A stretch of DNA of 64,000 nucleotides, from positions 1 through 64,000 of the forward strand of contig QANZ01056558.1 of NCBI GenBank assembly GCA_003254925.1. Reading direction: 5' to 3'. The notes below the pieces were generated by a model. That model was not told the DNA's origin and searched no databases. It saw only the letters and a program-made list of their open reading frames with translations. Below are positions 22,996 through 33,100 of this stretch, piece by piece; the first letter of the stretch is position 1, and each line of letters starts with the position of its first letter. This DNA is from Chamaecrista fasciculata (taxonomy: Eukaryota; Streptophyta; Magnoliopsida; Fabales; Fabaceae). The translations under genes and the position numbers were made by a program.

Positions 22996-24465
22996 AGTTA
23001 AAATAATATAAAATCAACAAAGTATATTATTATTATTATCCGTTGGACATAATCCACATGCTTCAAGAAGCTGTCAACCACTAGACTAGGGATGACACCT
23101 GCACAGGGTGGGGACGGGGGAGGCACTCCCGTCCCCATCCCCACCAATCCATGTCCTCCTCGTCCCCGATCCCCACCCTGGGGATGAATTTTCCCCCATC
23201 CCCATTCACCGACTCCCCACGGTCCCCATGGAGATCCCCATAGTATAATACTATAATTTGTTTTTAATGGAAAACTAGGAATGCATTGAATTAAAATACA
23301 AAATCCAACAATAAACACATATTGAAGGCAATCTGGAGAGGGCTCCTTCCAAACAAACAATTATTATCTAATCAGCAATAAATAAAGATAATATGGACCT
23401 AGACTCTTAGTACCCCTGATCAAAACAAGTGAGCGCATTCGGCTATTAGGGGTAAAGTTTGTTTTGACTGGGGCTATTAGGATAAATTGAATGAGTGAAT
23501 GATCAATTTTGGGATATTATATATATATATATATATATTATATGTCAATCTAAGGGTTGAAAATCAATCTATAAAATTAGATCTAATGGATGAAAATTAT
23601 TTGTACTCAGTACTCACATGATAAACATCACCGCTACTTTTTCCATTACTTTTTTTAAGAATTGTATCTTTCCACTAATAATCAAGAGATTAATTCTTTT
23701 TAAAGTGTAAAAATCATCAAAATAAATTTGACTCTATCAATAATGAAGTTTTTTATATATATATATACAGTATTTTTACACTCTAAAATATTTATTTTTA
23801 TATTTTAATGAATACAATATTAAAATTTTTTGTTTGGATAAAATTTTAAATATTTTATATATGTGAAGTACAAATTCAGAATATCAAGGATCAAAGATTC
23901 AAAGGCATTTTTAATATACACCAACAAATTTTTTTTTGGTGAGTACACCAACAAATTATTTAACTAAATTAATATCTAAAAGGTGCTTTTGTTTTAAGGA
24001 AATATTTTCTATTTTTTATTGTTATTTTTATTTCTGAAATTTTTATATTTATTTATAAATTTTTAATATTTAAGAAATATGTTTGTTTTTTAAAGTTAAA
24101 GAGTCATTTTTGTTCATATTTAAATTATGTTAACTTGAATAACTACCATTTTTATGTGCTTCTAGTTTGATTATTACTAAATGACTATATTATCATGATT
24201 GAATAGTTTACTTTTGTATAAAATTGTAAAATATTACAAGTTTAATTTTGTGTAATGTTGAAATTATTTATCAAAATCTTCATTTTGGTCCTTCCATTCC
24301 ATGTTATTTATATTTTGATCCCTACATTTTATTAATATAAAGCTACTTTAACCTCCATTACCATATTCTCTAATAGCACAAATTCTAAAATATTTCTATT
24401 ACTATTAAAATTTTAAATTACAACTAAACATCAAAATTTCATTTAACCTCCATTTCATTCTATTA
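22996..24465. other. Intergenic DNA with a GC-rich CCCCATCC stretch
   Basis: At about 23088-23245 there is a strikingly GC-rich run of CCCCATCCCC and GTCCCC motifs in otherwise AT-rich DNA, a pattern of degenerate interspersed repeats in plants. The 120-codon minus frame at 22998-23360 is translation of this tract (GWGK, PPSPPC) and is not a gene. (AT)n tracts lie at about 23517-23540 and 23754-23766. Nothing else identifiable. Confidence 0.5.
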
Positions 24466-24738
24466 CTCCCTCTGTTCCTACATATTTGATATTTAAGGTA
24501 AATACACACAGACTAAAGAAATGATTAGCTCACCTAAAATGAATAAAAAATGAAGTAAAAAGACTAAACTATCCCTATTAAATTACTTGGAAAATGTTTA
24601 TTCATTTATGACTCTACTATATTTAATAGGGATAGAATGGTAAAAAAATAATTAATGCTCTCTTGAAGTTGTAAAACATCATATATTTTGAAATAAAAAA
24701 AATTCTCCAGAAAAACAGTTATTCAAGAACAGAGAGAG
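24466..24738. mobile_element. Stowaway-type (Tc1/mariner) MITE, 273 bp
   Basis: It is bounded by TA dinucleotides (24464-24465 and 24739-24740) with inverted ends CTCCCTCTGTTC and GAACAGAGAGAG, the hallmark terminus of Stowaway MITEs. The interior is AT-rich and non-coding. Confidence 0.8.
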
Positions 24739-25480
24739 TATCAAATACCATTTCAATTCTTATTTAATTTTAAAATACTCATATAATTATTTCAACCAAA
24801 TATAATCATTACCTATTATTTTAAATAATTTTATGTCTCATTATTTCCATTAACAACAAATTATTCAAACATTATTTTGTCATATTGTTTTATTATCTTA
24901 CTTTCTCTTTTATCTCTCCATATCAATACTACAGTGAAAAGTTGATATTGGTAAATGCCGATCCATTGATATTAGTAATGTTTAGCCATAATTGGTGGTG
25001 AAATGATAAGAGGACAAAGTGCATTGAATTTCTGTGCAATACAAATCACGCAATGTTTGATGGGTGAGCTGTTGAAATAGGCACGAAGTAAGGGAAGTGG
25101 GCATACCCATACCCATGACGACACTAAATAGTAATTAGCATTAACAACCCAAACACCATAGTCACACAAGTAGTTCACTCCATTAAATGCACCTCACCAA
25201 CATATGCTTCCCAAATCGGAAATTTATGTCATATTTTATTTTGGGTAAATTTAAATATGACATTTAATTCCTATTAAAAAAAGGCTTACACTTTAAAGAG
25301 TATGAGCTTTTTGGAGCTCTTGATCCTCACCGTCCAATCTGTGTGTTTGGAGTCGAGATGTATTTTTTTTTATTTTCTTTTTTTTTTATTATGCTTATCA
25401 AATGAAGAAAGAGAAAGAAATAAAAAACCACTTGCCTATGCGATGCTTCTTATAGCATAGCCTTTAAAAAAATACATTTA

Positions 25481-26293
25481 TTTAAGGGTATTTAGCAGTT
25501 CGAGTAACTCGCTAACCTATTAAAACTAATTTAACTGACAAGTTTGGGTTGATTTAGTTTGGACTAACGGGTTAATTTAGTTTGAAAATTTTTAGCCTCC
25601 AGTTGTTTGAGTTGGGTTGCAAGTTTTAAAATTCTGAGCCCGCTCAACTCAACTCAACCCGACAGCTTGCTATTTATATATATATATTTTATTTTTTTTA
25701 TTTTAATATATAGATAAATAAATAATTATTAGTATATCACAAATGACTCTTGATTTGTCATTCCTCCTTAGCTTTAATACTGCGTAAAGTGACTTCACCT
25801 TCAATTAATCTTTTTTTTGTCAAGCATTCAATTAATCAATTTAATCTCTTTAATTTTTATCAATTTCACTTTTTATCAAGAAGAGTAGAATTAGGATTTT
25901 ATAATTTTACTGACTAAATTCTACTGCTGCCATGACGGCTTCTATCTTCCTCTACTACTAATTTCATCTTCTTTAGATGAGTATACGTAACTTTCAATCA
26001 TATTATATTATTATTGACTTATAATAATAAAAAAATCTTTTTTTATCAAAATTTAATACGAAAAAATTGAAAGATTAAAAAAAATTATGGAGTCAAGTAT
26101 TTTTTTTAAAAAAAAGTTTGCAAATTAGAATGGATCAGCCTACTAACTCGCCCAACCCAATCATCAGTTGTTTGGTTTTGTTTGGGCTGGATTTTTTTTT
26201 TCCAAAACCCAACCCAAACTAATCTGTCATTAGAAAATTTCAGCCCAAACCAACCCACCCTAAACTCAGTCCAACCTACCCTGCGAACACCCC
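25481..26293. mobile_element. Probable hAT-like element with GGGTTGG/CCAACCC content, 813 bp
   Basis: Perfect 8-bp target duplications TACATTTA lie at 25473-25480 and 26294-26301. The right end, read on the minus strand, starts GGGGTGTTCGCAGGGTAGG. The left end contains GGGTATTTAGCAGTTCGAG, only loosely complementary. Words such as GGGTTG and CAACCC recur at both sides. Class is inferred from TSD length and the GGGGTGTTC end. No coding potential is visible. Confidence 0.6.
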
Positions 26294-26490
26294 TACATTT
26301 AATAATGACAACAAATAAGTTACTAGATTCTTGTTTATTTTATTATTATTATTTGTATTTATATTAGTTCATGTTATCTAATATTTATATTCGATGGATA
26401 TGCAAAATATTTAAAACATTAAAAAATAATAAGTATAAGATGAATATCTCATATTTAATATAAGATGAATATCTCATATAAAAATTTTCA

Positions 26491-26793
26491 TCAAAAGATC
26501 TTATGGAGTTTTCCATCTATCACTATATCCACTGTTTGCATACATAAAAAGGTAGTGAAATGTCACAACAATAATAGATTTTAGAGTATGTTAATTATTT
26601 GATATTAGCACATTGCATACAACAACAATCAACTGCTTGCTTTTGAGAGCCTTGAGATATATATAGGCTTCACTTGAGGCAATGAGATCTTATGGAGTTA
26701 GTGAAATGTCCTTTTAAAAAGGTTTCAACGTCTCTATGGTATTTGGCAACTCAATATATTACTTTTTGTATTTTAAAATCTTGGATATTAAAG
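26491..26793. repeat. Segment duplicated in SEC14-like intron 4 (copy 1)
   Basis: This stretch, upstream of the SEC14-like start codon, is nearly identical to 34941-35175 inside intron 4 of the same gene, in the same orientation. Shared phrases include CACTATATCCACTGTTTGC, AAAGGTAGTGAAATGTCAC and AACGTCTCTATGGTATTTGG. Copy 1 carries about 62 bp (around 26586-26648) absent from copy 2, with AGAG microhomology at the junction. Confidence 0.9.
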
Positions 26794-27194
26794 AAAACAC
26801 ATTTTAATAATTTACGTTTCAAAAAAATAATTTTTAATTAACCTCTAGAAAATACTGTGTCATTTATAAAATAAAAAATGAATGGAACCATAAATCAAAA
26901 AAATGAATGGAACCCATGTTAGACGACTTAACTTTTCTTTCACAAATTTGACACCTGTCCACAGAAACCCAAAAAAAGAAAAAAAAAGTTGAAAATGAAA
27001 CTCTGCAAGTTGAGTCATATGGTGAGTGTGTTTAAATTCCAAATTTATGGTGCCATGATGTTATAGCAGTATGTAGAGATCAGTAGAGAGTGTACTGCTT
27101 CTTGTGGCTGCTAGCTTTATTCAGAATTATATTACAGAGCAGAGGAATTGAAGGAGAGATCGATATTATTTGACTGAATTTGTGGGAATTATAG

Positions 27195-30100
27195 ATGGAG
27201 AAAGCCAACATGGTGATTTTAAGCCCTCAGACATCATCAAGCTTAGAAAATACAAAATCTCAAGAAGATGAACATGGCAGCACAGTGAAGATCATAGAGA
27301 CACACACAGAGACAGAGGTTTCAAAAATCAGTCTCATGAGATCTCTCGTTGAATCCCAGGATCCCTCTGCTAAGGTAATATAATATCTGTCCATCCAACA
27401 TTTTCTCTACTTCAATTTATAGGATTATGAATGAAATGAATTTGGTTACAAATGCATTTCATATGTACTTTGTTGATCAAGGATTTGGATGTCTAAGTTA
27501 GAAAATAGTGAGAAATGACCAAGTTTTCAAAGTAAACTCTCAATTAATTAATTTCCTCAATTATTTATGTAGGTATAAAAATTCATGGCTAATCAAGTAT
27601 ATATAACAGAGGAAAATTCAGATTATTCATTAATTGGTGTTAATGAATGTGTGTTGGATTTGCAGGAACATGATGATATGGTGATAAGAAGATTCTTGAG
27701 AGCTCGTGATGGAAACATACAAAAAGGTTCAGCAATGATGTTGGAATTCTTGAAATGGAGGCATTCTTTTGTTCCTAATGCTTCAATCTCTCTCTGTGAA
27801 GTTCAAAACGAAGTCGCACAGAACAAAATGTTCATGCAGGGACACAATAAGGAAGGACAACCTGTGATAGTAGTCTTTGGTGCAAGACATTTTCAAAACA
27901 AAATTGGTGGTTTGGATGAATTCAAACGTACGTACGTACCTATTTTTTTTTTTTTGGCCTGAAAATGCATAATATATGATAAAGCTGAGAACACAGCAAA
28001 CTAACCCACACCCTCTCTAGAACAACCAGCATCTCTAGAGAGGGCATTCAACAACAAGGGTGGGGGGGTTATGAACCCATCCCGAAGGACCCAACCTTGA
28101 CAAAGAAAGATTGGCAAGCGTATTAGCTGCCAAATTAGCTACACGTGGAATCCAAACAAAAGAAAAGCTAATAGAAGAGGCTAACATAACAATGTCATCA
28201 ATAATCGGGGTGCACCTCCAATCTGGACAAGGGGAACTCCCATTCACAGCCTTAATAAGAGAAGCTTTGTCCGATTCTATAACACATTTCTTCAAATCCA
28301 GGGCTTTAGCAATCTGAATACCCTTCTTCAAAGCAAGAGCTTCGCACATCAGACTAGATGAGGCATTGACTTGGAAAGCAAAACAATCGAGCAGCTTCGC
28401 ATCATTGTCCCTCAAAATAATCCCTATACCAGCTTTGCCATCCTTTTTTAGAGCCCCATCCACATTGATCTTCACATAGTCATCTAAAGGGGGTTTCCAA
28501 ACCTGTGGAGGCAAATCCTCATCAGCCGCTCTTTCACAATGATCACCACCCCACCCATTGGCACACCAAAAATCATCTCTATCCTTCACAGCATTCAACA
28601 TAACTTGCACAGGCAAGAGGGGTTTCTGATCAAACACCCAGGCACACCTTGCTTTCCAAGCATGCCAACAAATAATTCCAATTAAAGCCATATTAGTATC
28701 AGACAAATCTGGACAGGTTAAGAATTTGTGTAACCAAGTATCAAATCTGAGGATAGAATTCTCATCAATTCTAAGAGATAGCGGACAGCAGAACCAGATA
28801 GATTTAACCCACTCACAACACAAAAGCATGTGTTCAACAGTCTCACAAAAAGAAGAACAACACATACAGATTGGTGTAGGGGAGCATTTTCGTTTCCAGA
28901 GTTGTTCTTTGGTAGGGAGTGCATTTACACAAGCTCTCCAAAGAAAATGTTTCACCTTGTTTGGAGTTTTCAGGTTCCATATAGCTTTCCATAAACTCGG
29001 GGGTACAGAAAAGGAAGTACTGGGCAAGTTAACATCCTCCACACCACAATCCTTTTTTGCAATTACATACCCAAACTTGACAAAATATTCTCCATCAACA
29101 TTAAGCACCACTTCAGTTCATCAGGTCTACTTCTTACTGGAAATTGTACATTTTTAATAGCCTTTAGTTCAGAACCTGAGATCCAGTGGCTGATAGCTGA
29201 GAGTTCCCAGGAATTGTTGAAGATGAACTCGCCGACCCTTGCATCTTCCCAAGCCTCCAAAGGAGCATTCGAACTAAGCCTAAAGTTGGGTAGATCAGGG
29301 ATCCATGGATCTCTCCAAAAGTTAATACTAATTTCATCACCCACTGACCAACATAACCCCTTCTCCAAGACATTTCTACCCGCCAAGATACTATGCCATG
29401 CCCATGAAGCTCTAGGACCCTTTTTAGCATCCAAAAGAGATGAGTTAGGAAAATAGATAGATTTTAGGATCCTAACCCATAGGGACTCCGGGTTCTTCAA
29501 AATCCTCCAACCCAACTTGGCTAACAATGCAAGATTAAAGCATGAAAAATCCTTGAAACCAAGTCCTCCATCATGCTTAGACTTGGATAAAGTCTTCCAA
29601 TTCTTCCAGTGAATCCTCCCTTCCTCCTCTTTTTGACCCCACCAAAATTTAGCAATGATACTATCCATCTCCAGACAAGTCTTCTTAGGGAAGAGAAAAC
29701 ACATCATAGGGTATGTAGGGATGGCATTCGCCACTGCTTTAATCAACACTTCCCTCCCCGCTTGAGATAACAAGCTATGCTTCCAACCTTGGACTTTCGA
29801 TCTGACTTTGTCTCTAACAAAAGCCAAAGCCTCAAATTTAGATCTTCCCCACAAAACCGGTAAACCCAAGTATTTCCCAGGCGAGTCAGCAATGCAAATG
29901 TCCAGCACTCTACTAATTCTCTCAACAGTCTCAATAGATGAGTTTGGAGAGAAAAAAAGACACGATTTATCATAATTGATGAGTTGACCAGAAGCTGTGC
30001 AATAGTTCTTCAGCATGTCGCCAATTTCGCACAGTTACCAACCTCAACTCTAGCAAACAAGATAGAATCGTCTGCAAAAAAACAATGCGTAAGCAAAGGA

Positions 30101-33100
30101 CAACTTCTAGCTAATTTGATGCCAACTAGGTCACCATTCCCCGCTGCAACAGAAAGCATTCTGGATAAAACATCTGCAACTATAATGAATAGGTAGGGAG
30201 AAAGTGGATCTCCCTGCCTCAAGCCTCTCAAAGGTGCAAATTCAGTCACTTTTTTCCCTGAAAGCAGTAAACTAAAATTTACTGAGTTGATGCATTGCAT
30301 AATTCTCTGAACCCATTGCTCACAAAACCCCAACTTTAAGATGACCTATGCCAAAAAGTCCCACTCAACCCTGTCATACACCTTGTTCATATCAAGTTTA
30401 ATCGACACCTCCACCACCTTCCCTTTCTTCTTGTTTCTCAAATAGTGGAATGCTTCATGCACTACAATGATGTTATCTTGAATAAGTCTCCCTGGGACGA
30501 AAGCTCTTTGATTCTCCGAGATCAACTTAGGCATAATGCTCCTCATCCTATTATAAAGGACTTTAGATATAACTTTGTAAGAAAAGTTACATAAGCTAAT
30601 AGGTCTAAAGTTGCCAACCACTTCCGGATTATCGATTTTGGGGATCAGTACAATGTTAGTAGCATTCAAATCTTTCAAATCGATCTTTCCATCAAAAAAT
30701 TCTTTGACTACAGAACAAATTTGAGCGCTGATCGTTTCCCAACTATGGTGATAGAAATTCCCACTGAAGCCGTCAGGTCCCGGAGCTTTCAAACCACCCA
30801 TCTGAAACGCAGCTTCTTTCACCTCAAGGTCAGTGATAGGCTTACATAGAGAGACATTATCTTCATCCGTTACCAAACAGTCCAAACAGCTCAGAATACC
30901 GCTGAAATCTCTGTCTCCCGACGCCTTGAACAGATTAGTGAAAAAATTGCCAAAACAACTAGCAACGTCTTCCTCTTTTTCAAGCCACAAACCATCACCA
31001 TTACGAATTCTACTCACTTTGTTTCTCAATCTTCTCTGAATAGTGGTGGAATGAAAGAAACTAGAATTCTTATCACCATTCCTCAACCAATTAATACGCG
31101 ATCTCCGCATCCAATAAGTCTCTTCCCGATCCCACATCTCTTCAATCTGCTTGGCAATGCTGTCCATCTTCAGTCTGCTATTATCATCCCAGCCCTCATC
31201 CCTACACAAAGCCAGCTCCTTCAACAAATCATCAATGACTTTCCCGTTGTTTGGAAAGTTATCCTTGCTCCACTTGGTGAGGATGTATCTCATATAGTCA
31301 AGATTGGCTGTGAAATTTGCCAGAGAATTTCGATTGTCATCAGATTTAACACCCCAGTTATCCCTCACAACCTTCTTAAAATCTTCATGCGAAGTCCACA
31401 TGCTTTCAAACTTGAAGGACCATGGAGTTTTTTTCTCCATCGGGTTATAACAAAGCAAAATCGGGCAATGATCTGATCCCACAAAATCCAAATGTTTGAC
31501 TGCTCCATTTGGATGAAGAGATCTCCACGTGACATTACATAAGCCCCTGTCCAACCTTTCTCTAATTAGGTGATCACCCATCTGATTGTTAGCCCATGTG
31601 AAGCGACTCCCTTTGAAGCCAATATCCATAAGATTTTCATCAAAAACAAACTCCTGGAAAGCACTCATCGAGGTTTGTGATCTAGTCCTCTCACCACTTT
31701 TCTCACTCCCTTCTAAAATATCATTCATATCTCCCAAGCAAGCCCAGGGAATGTCCTCACCAGGATCCAGACTTCTAATTTTCTGCCAAACAGCATCTCT
31801 ATCTTGTTCTTTCGGTGCGCCATATATAAAGGTCATCGCGCCCCAAGCACGCTCAGGCCCCTTGCTGATTCTAACATCAATATAGTTTTTTGAAGCATCC
31901 AGAATCTCCAAATCAAATGGAAGCTTCCACCAAAGAGCTAAGCCCCCACTGCTACCAATGGGATCTACATACCACATTCCTCCAGTCCCAAAACATTTCC
32001 TACGCAACTTTTCCATTTTATTTGACTTCATTCTAGTCTCCATTAAGAAGACAATGGAGGGCTTATATTTTTTGCATAAATCATTCAGCGCTTTTTTTGT
32101 CAGAGCCGCCCCCAAACCCTGACAATTCCATGATAGGCAACTCATGGTCCCCTTGTGGTTGTTTTGGAACAACCACCGAAATCCCCCGTAGGCACATCAG
32201 AAGAAACCCCCAAATCAACAGAAACTGAATCCAAATTACATACCGAAACTGGTATTTCAACCAGAATACTCGAGTCAATTTCCAATTTTCTGCAAGCACT
32301 CCCTTTCCAAACTTTGATTCTCCTCGGTTTTCCCCTAAACTTCGTGCAACCCACTTCAAACACCGGCGGGGATGTGCAATCACTAACCATGTCCTTGTCC
32401 CCATGCTCCTTCGATAATAAAGATTGAACCACATGAGGCTTCTTGGCACTTTTCGAACTCAAGCTCTCTTCTGCTGAGCGTTTCAAGCTTACTTTCTTCA
32501 GTTGAGTAACTAGGGCATTTGGAACTCGAATGTCAGGAACAGCAATAATGGCCTTATTACTCCTACTAATATCCTCCTCTGAAGGTAATTCAACTATGTA
32601 TTAGGTATTAGATGTTGACCCATACGATGTTTGTATCTCAGTTGAAGAACAAGGTCCAATGACTAACCTTGATGACAAGTTGAAAGGATCAAAGTCAGGT
32701 ACTGGGCTCTTTTCTTTCGCCATAACCAATCCACCATCATCTAAGTTGTGGGCCTGAAAAGGGTGAAGCCCAATAAGCCTTAAATCATCTTTGCTCTGCT
32801 GATTATCCTGAATATTCCTAGCCTTGGCCCCACTATTACCCGGATGAGCAGTCTGCACCCTGGGACGATGACGTGTTAGCTGATTATTGCGTGATAGAGA
32901 ATTTTCACTCCCACCCATCGACCTGCCAATAACGGTTTCGACCCCTCGAGCCTCCTCAATGTCAGAGCTCGCAGACTCCACGCGCCCAGTAACCACGCGC
33001 CGACTATCACCACCTCCCTGAGACTCTTCCCCTTCATTCTGCGATTGCATCTCATCGATCCAGATGACCCTGCTCACAGCCCTTACTGGCGTAGTACCCA

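Noticed and set aside
22998..23360. 120-codon minus-strand open frame
   Set aside because: It is translation of a GC-rich CCCCATCC repeat tract; no domain.
30833..31885. Several plus-strand frames over the LINE
   Set aside because: Antisense shadows of LINE ORF2 endonuclease and reverse transcriptase domains.
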